Assembly (NCBI RefSeq): GCF_002482975.1
Contig: NZ_DLHA01000050.1
Span: 1 to 64,000 of the forward strand
Direction of reading: 5' to 3'
Length of the DNA stretch: 64,000 nucleotides
Origin: Flavobacterium sp. UBA7680
GTDB taxonomy: Bacteria; Bacteroidota; Bacteroidia; Flavobacteriales; Flavobacteriaceae
Within the stretch, counting starts at the first letter, position 1. Every line of letters begins with the position of its first letter. Both the position numbers and the translations under genes were made by a program. This document shows, piece by piece, positions 43,164-50,248 of this stretch. The notes beneath the pieces were generated by a model. That model saw only the letters and a list, made by a program, of their open reading frames with translations, was not told the origin of the DNA and made no database searches.

Positions 43164-44168
43164 TTATTTCTGAAAAGTAACCGTACTTCCAGATGCATTA
43201 ACATCAATAGAAATTGTACTTCCCATAACTAAAGCGCGATTATCCTGAATATGTCCGGCCGGGAAATTAAAGATTACCGGAATGTTGTATTTTTTAGTTA
43301 CATCATCTATAATTTCTAATGCATTTTTCCCCCACGGAACTTCGTTATCTTTCATTTTTGTCATTCCGCCAATGATAATTCCTTTAAGATTTTCGATACA
43401 GCCGTTACGTCTTAAATTCATCATCATACGATCAATATGATACAGATATTCATCTAAATCTTCAATAAACAAGATTTTATCTTTGCAGTCAATTGCAGAA
43501 GGAGAACCTAATAAACTATATAATATAGAAAGGTTTCCGCCAACTAATTCACCAGTTGCTTTACCAAAACGGTTCATGCTGCTTGGTTCAATAGAATAGG
43601 AAAGAGGCTCACCAAACAAACTCGATTTCATTGAACTAATCGCTGCCGGAGTAGCACGCGGAATCGTCACCGGCATAACACCATGAATTGATTTATAACC
43701 CATCGTGTTTAAATGATTGTGCAAAACCGTAACATCACTAAACCCAATCACCCATTTTGGATGTTGTTTGAATTTTGTAAAATCCAGCAAATCCAACATT
43801 CTCACAGTTCCGTAACCGCCTCGCACACACCAAATAGCTTTTATATTAGGATTATCTAATTGCTTTTGAAAATCGGCAGCACGCTGTTCATCAGTTCCGG
43901 CTAATTGGTGGTAATCTAATCCAATTGAACTTCCAACAACAGCTTCCAGACCCCAGCTTTTAAGTAAATCTATAGTTGGTTTTAAATTGTCGTCGATATT
44001 TTTTCTGGCTGTTGCCAAAAGTGCTACGGTATCTCCTTTTTGTAAATAAGGTGGTGTTATCATGATTTGTTGGGATTGACAGGTAAATGATTGTAAAGCA
44101 AAAATAAGAAATGCCAGTTTACAAATTGTAAAGTATTTCTTTATGTATTGTAATGGTTGTAGTTTCAT
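43164..44168 (-). CDS. LD-carboxypeptidase (S66 family), exported
   Basis: This 334-residue protein has an N-terminal hydrophobic export segment ('LAFLIFALQSFTCQSQ'). The S66 features are the nucleophile Ser in 'WVIGFSDVTVLHNHL' (about 144), and the Glu and His of the triad in 'LFIEDLDEYLYHIDR' (about 233-247) and 'FNFPAGHIQDNRA' (about 302-314). These enzymes remove the terminal D-alanine from L,D-linked muropeptides in cell-wall recycling, or cleave related peptides. The export segment places this copy in the periplasm, unlike the cytoplasmic LdcA of E. coli. Confidence 0.9.
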   Translation of the reverse strand: MKLQPLQYIKKYFTICKLAFLIFALQSFTCQSQQIMITPPYLQKGDTVALLATARKNIDDNLKPTIDLLKSWGLEAVVGSSIGLDYHQLAGTDEQRAADFQKQLDNPNIKAIWCVRGGYGTVRMLDLLDFTKFKQHPKWVIGFSDVTVLHNHLNTMGYKSIHGVMPVTIPRATPAAISSMKSSLFGEPLSYSIEPSSMNRFGKATGELVGGNLSILYSLLGSPSAIDCKDKILFIEDLDEYLYHIDRMMMNLRRNGCIENLKGIIIGGMTKMKDNEVPWGKNALEIIDDVTKKYNIPVIFNFPAGHIQDNRALVMGSTISIDVNASGSTVTFQK

Positions 44169-44205
44169 AATTTCTTTTGCTTAATTATATGTTTTATTAA
44201 ATAGT

Positions 44206-45279
44206 TTAGCCTCCATATTTTCTTTGAAGTTCATCTAAGATAAGCATTAAGCCTTTATCTGTTTCTTCGGATTGTACATTCGAAAAAATAATAAATGCTT
44301 TGTCTATAGATTCACAAATATACACTTTGGTTAAAAAAGTTCCCGGACTTCCGTTGTGAAATGAATATCGTAAATGACTTTTTTCATTTATTTCTGAGTT
44401 CCATCCAAAAGAAAATTCAGGTAAACCATAATGCATTAAATTAAAATCTTCGGCAGTTAATACTTTTGATTTTCCTAATAAACCCTGAAGCTGCATTTGT
44501 GTAAATTTACAATAATCAGGCAAATTAACATTTATATTTCCTGCAGATGAAAGCCAGTTTAATTTATAATTCAACGCAGGTTTTTCTGGTTTTAAATTTT
44601 CATCATGTCCCCAAGGCTGATTTTGATCTTTTAAATTTGGCTGACCAAAATCAAAATCAATTTTCAAATCACTGCCTAATTCTTTAACCAGGGTTTCATA
44701 ACTTTTTCCAGATGTTTTCTCCAACATAAGTCCTGCTGCCACATAACTTGGATTTGACCAATAAATATCCTGCTTTTCTAAAACAGTATTTTGTTTAAAA
44801 AACCATTTAATAAATTCATAACGCTGCTGCTGATCATTTCCTTTTATTTCTTTTTGAGTTGGAGTTTCGTTTCCGTAAGACCAAACACCAAGATTGGCAC
44901 GAAATGTCAGGAAGTCTTTTAGTGTAAAATTATAGGTTAGAGGATTACTATTTGGTTTTAATTCAGGATATAAATCGAAAAATTTAGTATCCCATTTTAT
45001 TTTTCCTTCTTTCACTAAAATCGCTGCAATATAACTCGTTACTGTTTTTGTAATCGAACCTAAGCGAAATCTATCTGATAAATCAGCTTTAAGATTTGTA
45101 TTAATTCTTTTATTTCCCAAAGCAGCTATTTCTAAAATAGAATCAGAAGAAACCACTGCGTAACTTACTTCTGGAATCCTATATTTTACTCTAATACTAT
45201 CAATAAACCTGTTGTTTTTTTGAGCAAAGCAAAAATTAGAAAGTACAAATAGAATTAGAAATAAAAGATTTTTTTTCAT
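44206..45279 (-). CDS. Serine hydrolase, beta-lactamase / class C penicillin-binding protein family
   Basis: This 357-residue protein has a signal peptide ('NLLFLILFVLSNFCFAQ'). The SxxK motif is 'LGSITKTVTSY' (about residues 73-83) and the second motif is 'IYWSNPSYVAAGLML' (about 172-186). The family includes class C beta-lactamases, DD-peptidases and esterases. Nothing in the sequence singles out an antibiotic-resistance role. It is divergent from the EEP-family gene and has a TAATTTTG promoter. Confidence 0.88.
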   Translation of the reverse strand: MKKNLLFLILFVLSNFCFAQKNNRFIDSIRVKYRIPEVSYAVVSSDSILEIAALGNKRINTNLKADLSDRFRLGSITKTVTSYIAAILVKEGKIKWDTKFFDLYPELKPNSNPLTYNFTLKDFLTFRANLGVWSYGNETPTQKEIKGNDQQQRYEFIKWFFKQNTVLEKQDIYWSNPSYVAAGLMLEKTSGKSYETLVKELGSDLKIDFDFGQPNLKDQNQPWGHDENLKPEKPALNYKLNWLSSAGNINVNLPDYCKFTQMQLQGLLGKSKVLTAEDFNLMHYGLPEFSFGWNSEINEKSHLRYSFHNGSPGTFLTKVYICESIDKAFIIFSNVQSEETDKGLMLILDELQRKYGG

Positions 45280-45341
45280 TTTTTAAGACAATAAATTGAG
45301 TCAGCAAGTTACATGACAAATTGAATATAAAAAAGTAAAAA

Positions 45342-45371
45342 CAAAATTAAACATTTAGAAATTTCTTACAA
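45342..45371 (-). promoter_or_regulatory. Promoter of the serine hydrolase gene
   Basis: On the minus strand TTG (45371-45369), 19 nt, then TAATTTTG (45349-45342) fits the TTG / TAnnTTTG pattern, 62 nt upstream of the ATG at 45279. Confidence 0.5.
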
Positions 45372-45417
45372 ATTAATTAAATTTTATAAATTCGATATTT
45401 TTTAATTTACTAAAGCT

Positions 45418-46509
45418 ATGCGCCATATTTTTAATTTTTATTTGATTCTTTTTTTTATTTCTATTGCAAATGCACAATCTAAAAGATATGTAATTCACAC
45501 CGCAGCCTTTTACAATTTCGAAAATCTCTTTGATATTTATGATGATGCCAGTACAAATGATGATGAATGGACACCAGATGGGGCTCAGCATTGGACAAAA
45601 GAAAAATACGAACAAAAACTAAAAAATCTTTCCAAAGTTATTTCTGAAATTGGAACTCCTGAAAATTCTAATGCACCTACTTTAATTGGCTGTTCTGAAG
45701 TTGAAAACCGCGGCGTTTTGGAAGATTTAATCAAACAAGAAAAAATAGCATCTTACGATTACGGAATTATCCATTTTGATTCTCCCGATCAGCGCGGAAT
45801 TGATGTGGCGCTTTTGTATCAAAAGAAATATTTCAGGCCGACTTCTTATGCTAATATTCCATTATTGATCTATAAAAACAAACCGATTCTTCAGGGAGAT
45901 AAAAATGAAGATTTAGGTGATGTTGAAGTCAAAATAGATACTAAAAATCGAGTTTTTACCAGAGATCAGCTTTTAGTGACTGGTTTTTTAGATAATGAAG
46001 AAATTCATATTATTGTCAATCACTGGCCATCGAGATCTGGCGGAGAAAAAGCCAGTAGTCCGTTTCGTGAAGCAGCAGGAAGACTAAATCGAAAAATTAT
46101 CGATTCCCTTCAGCAGATAAATCCAATGGCAAAAGTTATTACAATGGGAGATTTAAATGACGGACCTTTTAATAAAAGCATAAAAACCGAATTAGGTGCA
46201 AAAGCAAAAAAAGCAGACGTTCCAGAATTAGGGGTTTATAATCCATTTGAAGAAATGGCAGAAAAAGGAACGGGAACTTTAGCCTTTAGAGATTCCTGGG
46301 ATATTTTTGACCAAATCATAATGACGAAATCTTTTATTGAGCATGATTTTTCAAGTTTTAAATTCTGGAAAGCAGGGATTTTTAATCGACCTTATCTAAT
46401 TCAAACTTCCGGAAAATACAAAGGATATCCGTTAAGAAATACTTTAACCGAAGCTGGTTTTAGCGATCATTTTCCGGTTTATATTTATTTAATACGAGAG
46501 AAATTGTAG
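45418..46509 (+). CDS. Endonuclease/exonuclease/phosphatase family protein, secreted
   Basis: This 363-residue protein has a signal peptide ('FYLILFFISIANAQ'). EEP-fold active-site stretches are 'AFYNFENLFDIYDD' (about 25-38), 'IGCSEVENRGVLEDL' (metal-binding Glu, about 82-96), 'IVNHWPSRSGGEKA' (about 199-212), 'ITMGDLNDGPFN' (about 241-252) and 'AGFSDHFPVYI' (about 346-356). The substrate may be nucleic acid or a phosphoester and cannot be told. Its TAG stop codon (46507-46509) lies inside the left arm of the palindromic repeat that follows. Confidence 0.9.
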   Translation: MRHIFNFYLILFFISIANAQSKRYVIHTAAFYNFENLFDIYDDASTNDDEWTPDGAQHWTKEKYEQKLKNLSKVISEIGTPENSNAPTLIGCSEVENRGVLEDLIKQEKIASYDYGIIHFDSPDQRGIDVALLYQKKYFRPTSYANIPLLIYKNKPILQGDKNEDLGDVEVKIDTKNRVFTRDQLLVTGFLDNEEIHIIVNHWPSRSGGEKASSPFREAAGRLNRKIIDSLQQINPMAKVITMGDLNDGPFNKSIKTELGAKAKKADVPELGVYNPFEEMAEKGTGTLAFRDSWDIFDQIIMTKSFIEHDFSSFKFWKAGIFNRPYLIQTSGKYKGYPLRNTLTEAGFSDHFPVYIYLIREKL

Positions 46510-46579
46510 AGACGCACTGCAGTGCGTCTACGTTCCTATAGTCAAAACCGTTAAGACGCACTGCGGTGCGTCTCTACAA
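46504..46579. repeat. Composite palindrome overlapping the end of the EEP gene
   Basis: Two palindromes, GACGCACTGCAGTGCGTC (46511-46528, perfect) and GACGCACTGCGGTGCGTC (46555-46572, one mismatch), are bracketed by TTGTAGAGACGCAC and its exact complement at 46566-46579. The first arm supplies the last sense codon and the TAG stop of the upstream gene. Confidence 0.85.
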
Positions 46580-46616
46580 ATTCATTACCTTAGCTTTTCA
46601 TAAATTCTGAAAAAAA

Positions 46617-47156
46617 ATGGCTATAACAAAACCATTCAATCTAACAAAATGGATTGAAGATAACCGACACTTACTAAAACCACCAGTTGGAAATAAAAAT
46701 CTATATGTTGACTCAGGCGATTATATTGTAATGATTGTTGCCGGACCAAATGCACGAAAAGATTATCATTATAACGAAACCGAAGAACTTTTTTATCAAT
46801 TAGAAGGAAGTATAAAAGTTGTAATTGAGGAAGATGGAGAACGCAAGGAAATGGAATTAAATGCCGGAGACATGTATTTACATCCCGCTAAAATTCCGCA
46901 TTCTCCAGTTCGTTCAGAAGGTTCCATAGGATTAGTAATTGAGCGTAAACGTGCCGGAAAAGGATATACTGACGGTTTACTTTGGCATTGTGATAATTGC
47001 AATCACAAACTTTACGAAGTGTATTTTGAACTGCATAATATCGAAAAAGATTTTCTTCCTCATTTCGAACATTTCTACAATTCAGAAGAATTAAGAACTT
47101 GCGATAAATGCGGAACCGTAATGGAAACTGATCCTAGATTTACAGCTAAGAAGTAA
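46617..47156 (+). CDS. nbaC: 3-hydroxyanthranilate 3,4-dioxygenase
   Basis: This 179-residue cupin matches the bacterial enzyme in length and residues. Arg47, His51, Glu57 and His95 are all in place ('NARKDYHYNETEELF' and 'AKIPHSPVR'). The second, rubredoxin-like iron site has Cys125/Cys128 ('CDNC') and Cys162/Cys165 ('CDKC'). It opens the ring of 3-hydroxyanthranilate to 2-amino-3-carboxymuconate semialdehyde, which either cyclises to quinolinate or goes to tryptophan breakdown. No other kynurenine-pathway gene is recognisable next to it; the aldehyde dehydrogenase 1.5 kb downstream is of another subfamily. Confidence 0.96.
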   Translation: MAITKPFNLTKWIEDNRHLLKPPVGNKNLYVDSGDYIVMIVAGPNARKDYHYNETEELFYQLEGSIKVVIEEDGERKEMELNAGDMYLHPAKIPHSPVRSEGSIGLVIERKRAGKGYTDGLLWHCDNCNHKLYEVYFELHNIEKDFLPHFEHFYNSEELRTCDKCGTVMETDPRFTAKK

Positions 47157-47181
47157 TTTATTGATCTCGAGGAACGAATAT

Positions 47182-47216
47182 TAAACCCGACAGGTTTTTA
47201 AAACCTGTCGGGTTTA
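47182..47216. repeat. Perfect 17-bp-arm palindrome
   Basis: TAAACCCGACAGGTTTT and its exact complement are separated by one T. It follows the dioxygenase gene by 25 nt. It may act as a terminator in either direction, but the lack of a long T-run and the GC-rich core make it look like another of the dispersed palindromes in this window. Confidence 0.8.
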
Positions 47217-47297
47217 GATTAAGTAAGTTAAGCCCCTAATAAATTTCTGAAAATTTGTTAGGTATTATTAATGTAAGAAATAATTTAAAATATTAAA

Positions 47298-47474
47298 ATG
47301 AAGGATTCAAAAAAGTTAGAGGACTCAAATACAAATATAATTACTAACTCAGAAGAGGATTTCTTGTCACACTTAAAGGCAGAAATTGAACAAGGAAAAG
47401 AAGACCTTAGAAACGGTAATTTTATTACTCATGAGGAGATGTTATTAGAGTTGAAAAGAAAAAAACTTATTTAG
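47298..47474 (+). CDS. Small orphan protein, antitoxin-like
   Basis: This is a 58-residue ORF (MKDSKKLEDSNTN... to ...LLELKRKKLI), acidic in the middle and basic at the end. The stretch 'IEQGKEDLRNGNFITHEEML' (about 30-49) resembles the toxin-binding tail of RelB/ParD-type antitoxins, in which a 'G..D...G..I.HEE' pattern is common. No toxin gene is adjacent: the next gene is convergent, one base away. It may be a solitary antitoxin, a remnant of a broken pair, or a false resemblance. Coding status rests on the intact frame and the family-like motif. Confidence 0.55.
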   Translation: MKDSKKLEDSNTNIITNSEEDFLSHLKAEIEQGKEDLRNGNFITHEEMLLELKRKKLI

Positions 47475-47475
47475 A

Positions 47476-48435
47476 CTACAACTCAATTTTTTTCCCTTGT
47501 TCAGGATAAATAATCTTCAATCCTAAATCATTTTGGCTTTTCAACTGCTCTTTAATTTTAGCAATATTTTTAGCAGGCGGTTTTAAATGCGTAATAATGA
47601 TTTTGAAATTATTCAAAGAACCTTTTCCAGCTAATTCTTCCAAAACAAGAAGTTCAGTCATTAAGTGATTTGGAGTTAAGTGTCCAAATAAAAATTTGTC
47701 CGGCTGTTCATTTGGGAAAGAAACTTCAATTAAAATACCTTTCAATTGTTTGCTTTGAACCAAAGGTGCAACCGCTGTCCACAAAGCTTTTAATTTATCG
47801 CTTTTTTCTACAGAATCAGGGCCTGTGTCTCCTAAATACAAAACATAATTATCTTCATTTTTAATTAAAAAAGCAGTACTCTCAAACGGATTAACATGAC
47901 TTAAAGGAAAAGCTTTAACTGTCATTGTTGTATTCGAAAGCGGCGTTTCTTTATTTATATTTAAAGTTTGAAAGTGATATTTTTTCAACGGAAAACCAAC
48001 TCCCTTATCTCCAAAATTTGCCCAGGTTTGATCGTTGAAATAATGGTTTTCCATCATTTCCATACATTTTTCAGTTGCGTAAACTGTTTTAGAAGAATCG
48101 GCAGGAGAATTTATAATTAAGCCAGAAACGTGATCTAAATGGGCATGCGAAATCAAATATCCTTTTATATATTTTCGTAAAACTTCGCTGGTTGAAACTT
48201 TGAAGACTTTGTTTTCAATTGCTTTTTCAATTCCGGCATTTACCGTTCCAGCATCCAGACAAACAAAATCTTTTGTGTTTGCTGGTGCAATTAAATAAGC
48301 CGAAAGATTTTTCTCGTCGATTCCGCCTTTTATTCCTAAAGGAACAATTTGAAAAGAAGATTTTTGTTCTTTTTGAGAAAAAGCATTAGATGAAATTAAA
48401 ACAAAACAAAGCAAAAGCCGACTGAAACTGGTCAT
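47476..48435 (-). CDS. Class II 3',5'-cyclic-nucleotide phosphodiesterase (MBL fold), exported
   Basis: This 319-residue protein has a signal peptide ('LLLCFVLISSNAFSQ'). The class II cyclic-nucleotide phosphodiesterase signature is 'HAHLDHVSGLIINSP' (about 93-107). The later metal ligands are in 'FPLSHVNPFESTAF' and 'YLGDTGPDS', and the C-terminal part has 'IIITHLKPPAKNI'. The family includes yeast PDE1 and bacterial CpdP-type enzymes. It likely hydrolyses cAMP or another 3',5'-cyclic nucleotide in the periplasm, where its physiological substrate is unclear. Confidence 0.9.
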   Translation of the reverse strand: MTSFSRLLLCFVLISSNAFSQKEQKSSFQIVPLGIKGGIDEKNLSAYLIAPANTKDFVCLDAGTVNAGIEKAIENKVFKVSTSEVLRKYIKGYLISHAHLDHVSGLIINSPADSSKTVYATEKCMEMMENHYFNDQTWANFGDKGVGFPLKKYHFQTLNINKETPLSNTTMTVKAFPLSHVNPFESTAFLIKNEDNYVLYLGDTGPDSVEKSDKLKALWTAVAPLVQSKQLKGILIEVSFPNEQPDKFLFGHLTPNHLMTELLVLEELAGKGSLNNFKIIITHLKPPAKNIAKIKEQLKSQNDLGLKIIYPEQGKKIEL

Positions 48436-48552
48436 ATTTATAATTTTAGAAATGCAAATTTCATCAAATTTACCGAATATATCAGGATCGCTTTGCGTTA
48501 ATACTTGTAAAATAACGCTAAATTTACTTTGTCTTTAATAGTTCAATATCAT

Positions 48553-48581
48553 TTGAAATTAATTCTAAAATAATATCTTTA
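48553..48581 (+). promoter_or_regulatory. Candidate promoter of the aldehyde dehydrogenase gene
   Basis: TTG (48553-48555), 18 nt, then TATCTTTA (48574-48581) differs by one base from the TTG / TAnnTTTG pattern, 36 nt upstream of the ATG at 48618. Confidence 0.4.
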
Positions 48582-48617
48582 CATAAAAATATAACAATTT
48601 TAACTAAAAAAGTTACA

Positions 48618-50171
48618 ATGACAACAATAGCATCACAATTTGGCATGAATGAAGCTTTGGAAAAACTAGGAATTAAACTAGTTAACGAAGGAACTTCAAC
48701 TGGAGTAGAAAACTTTTCATCAGGAGAAATTTTAGATAGTTTTTCACCTGTAGACGGAAAATTAATTGCATCTGTAAAAACTTCAACTCTTGAAGATTAC
48801 GAAAAAGTAATGCGTTCAGCAACTGAGGCATTCAAAACTTTTAGATTAATTCCTGCGCCACAGCGTGGAGAAATCGTGCGTCAGTTTGGAGAAAAATTAC
48901 GTCAAAATAAAGAAGCTCTTGGTAAATTGGTTTCTTATGAAATGGGAAAATCATTGCAGGAAGGTTACGGAGAAGTTCAGGAAATGATCGATATCTGTGA
49001 TTTTGCCGTTGGTTTATCTCGTCAGTTGCACGGGTTGACAATGCATTCTGAAAGACCAGGACATAGAATGTATGAGCAATATCATTCATTAGGAGTTGTT
49101 GGAATCATTTCTGCGTTTAACTTCCCGGTTGCTGTTTGGTCTTGGAACACAGCTTTGGCTTGGATTTCAGGAGATGTCTGCGTTTGGAAACCTTCTGAAA
49201 AAACACCTCTTTGCGGAATTGCCTGTCAAAATATTATTGCTCAGGTTATCAAAGAAAATAATCTTCCAGAAGGAATTTCTTGTTTGATAAACGGCGATTA
49301 TAAAATAGGCGAACTATTGACAAAAGATACTCGTATTCCGTTAATTTCTGCAACAGGTTCTACCAGAATGGGAAAAATTGTTGCACAAACAGTTGCCGGA
49401 AGATTAGGAAAATCGTTATTAGAATTAGGAGGAAATAATTCAATTATTGTAACTCCGGATGCTGATATTAAAATGACCGTGATTGGAGCTGTTTTTGGAG
49501 CTGTGGGAACTGCAGGACAGCGTTGTACATCAACTCGAAGATTGATTATTCACGAAAGTATTTATGATAAAGTAAAAGAGGCTATTGTAGCGGCTTATAA
49601 ACAATTACGTATCGGAAATCCGCTTGACGAAAATAATCATGTTGGACCGCTTATCGATACGCATGCTGTTGAGCAATATGCTGTAGCTTTAAATAAAGTA
49701 GTTGCCGAAGGTGGAAAAATTCTGGTTGAAGGCGGAGTTCTTTCTGGCGAAGGTTACGAAAGCGGCTGTTACGTAAAACCTGCGATTGCTGAAGCTGAAA
49801 ACTCTTTTGCTATTGTACAGCACGAAACTTTTGCTCCGGTCTTATATTTGATTAAATATTCTGGTGATGTTGATAATGCTATTGAACTTCAAAATGGAGT
49901 AGCACAAGGATTATCTTCTGCAATTATGACAAACAATTTACGTGAAGCCGAAAGATTTTTATCTGTAACAGGTTCTGACTGCGGAATTGCGAATGTAAAC
50001 ATCGGAACTTCGGGAGCTGAAATTGGCGGTGCTTTTGGTGGTGAAAAAGAAACTGGAGGCGGACGTGAATCTGGTTCTGATGCCTGGAAAATCTACATGA
50101 GACGTCAAACAAATACGATTAATTATACAACGAATCTTCCTTTGGCACAAGGAATTAAATTTGATTTGTAA
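48618..50171 (+). CDS. ALDH7-type aldehyde dehydrogenase (alpha-aminoadipate semialdehyde dehydrogenase-like)
   Basis: This 517-residue NAD(P)-dependent aldehyde dehydrogenase has the antiquitin/ALDH7 hallmarks 'EMGKSLQEGYGEVQEMIDI' (about 113-131), 'GLTMHSERPGHRM' (about 140-152) and 'NFPVAVWSWNTALAW' (about 169-183). The general base Glu is in 'LELGGNNSII' (about 271) and the catalytic Cys in 'GQRCTSTRRL' (about 302). The subfamily oxidises the lysine-derived 2-aminoadipate 6-semialdehyde. No lysine catabolism partner is next to it, so the physiological substrate is an inference from the subfamily. Confidence 0.9.
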   Translation: MTTIASQFGMNEALEKLGIKLVNEGTSTGVENFSSGEILDSFSPVDGKLIASVKTSTLEDYEKVMRSATEAFKTFRLIPAPQRGEIVRQFGEKLRQNKEALGKLVSYEMGKSLQEGYGEVQEMIDICDFAVGLSRQLHGLTMHSERPGHRMYEQYHSLGVVGIISAFNFPVAVWSWNTALAWISGDVCVWKPSEKTPLCGIACQNIIAQVIKENNLPEGISCLINGDYKIGELLTKDTRIPLISATGSTRMGKIVAQTVAGRLGKSLLELGGNNSIIVTPDADIKMTVIGAVFGAVGTAGQRCTSTRRLIIHESIYDKVKEAIVAAYKQLRIGNPLDENNHVGPLIDTHAVEQYAVALNKVVAEGGKILVEGGVLSGEGYESGCYVKPAIAEAENSFAIVQHETFAPVLYLIKYSGDVDNAIELQNGVAQGLSSAIMTNNLREAERFLSVTGSDCGIANVNIGTSGAEIGGAFGGEKETGGGRESGSDAWKIYMRRQTNTINYTTNLPLAQGIKFDL

Positions 50172-50194
50172 TTAAATCTCTTTTAAATATTAGA

Positions 50195-50227
50195 AAAAAA
50201 GGCTTCCAAATTATGGAAGCCTTTAGT
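50195..50227. terminator. Bidirectional intrinsic terminator
   Basis: AAAGGCTTCCA and TGGAAGCCTTT form an 11-bp stem with A and T runs on the two sides, between the convergent aldehyde dehydrogenase and pectate lyase genes. Confidence 0.88.
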
Positions 50228-50248
50228 TTTATAAATTATTATCAGGGT

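Noticed and set aside
44206..45279. Calling the serine hydrolase an AmpC beta-lactamase
   Set aside because: Only the general SxxK and second motifs are visible; overall sequence fits the broad serine hydrolase family, and no AmpR-type regulator is adjacent.
45373..45615. 80-residue minus-strand ORF over the start of the EEP gene
   Set aside because: It overlaps the signal peptide and N-terminus of a well-supported gene in antisense. Its hydrophobic N-terminus is the mirror of the AT-rich promoter and signal region.
48618..50171. Assignment as 2-aminomuconate semialdehyde dehydrogenase because of the nearby 3-hydroxyanthranilate dioxygenase gene
   Set aside because: Motifs such as 'GLTMHSERPGHRM' and the length point to the ALDH7/antiquitin subfamily; the genes are separated by two others and lie in different transcription units.
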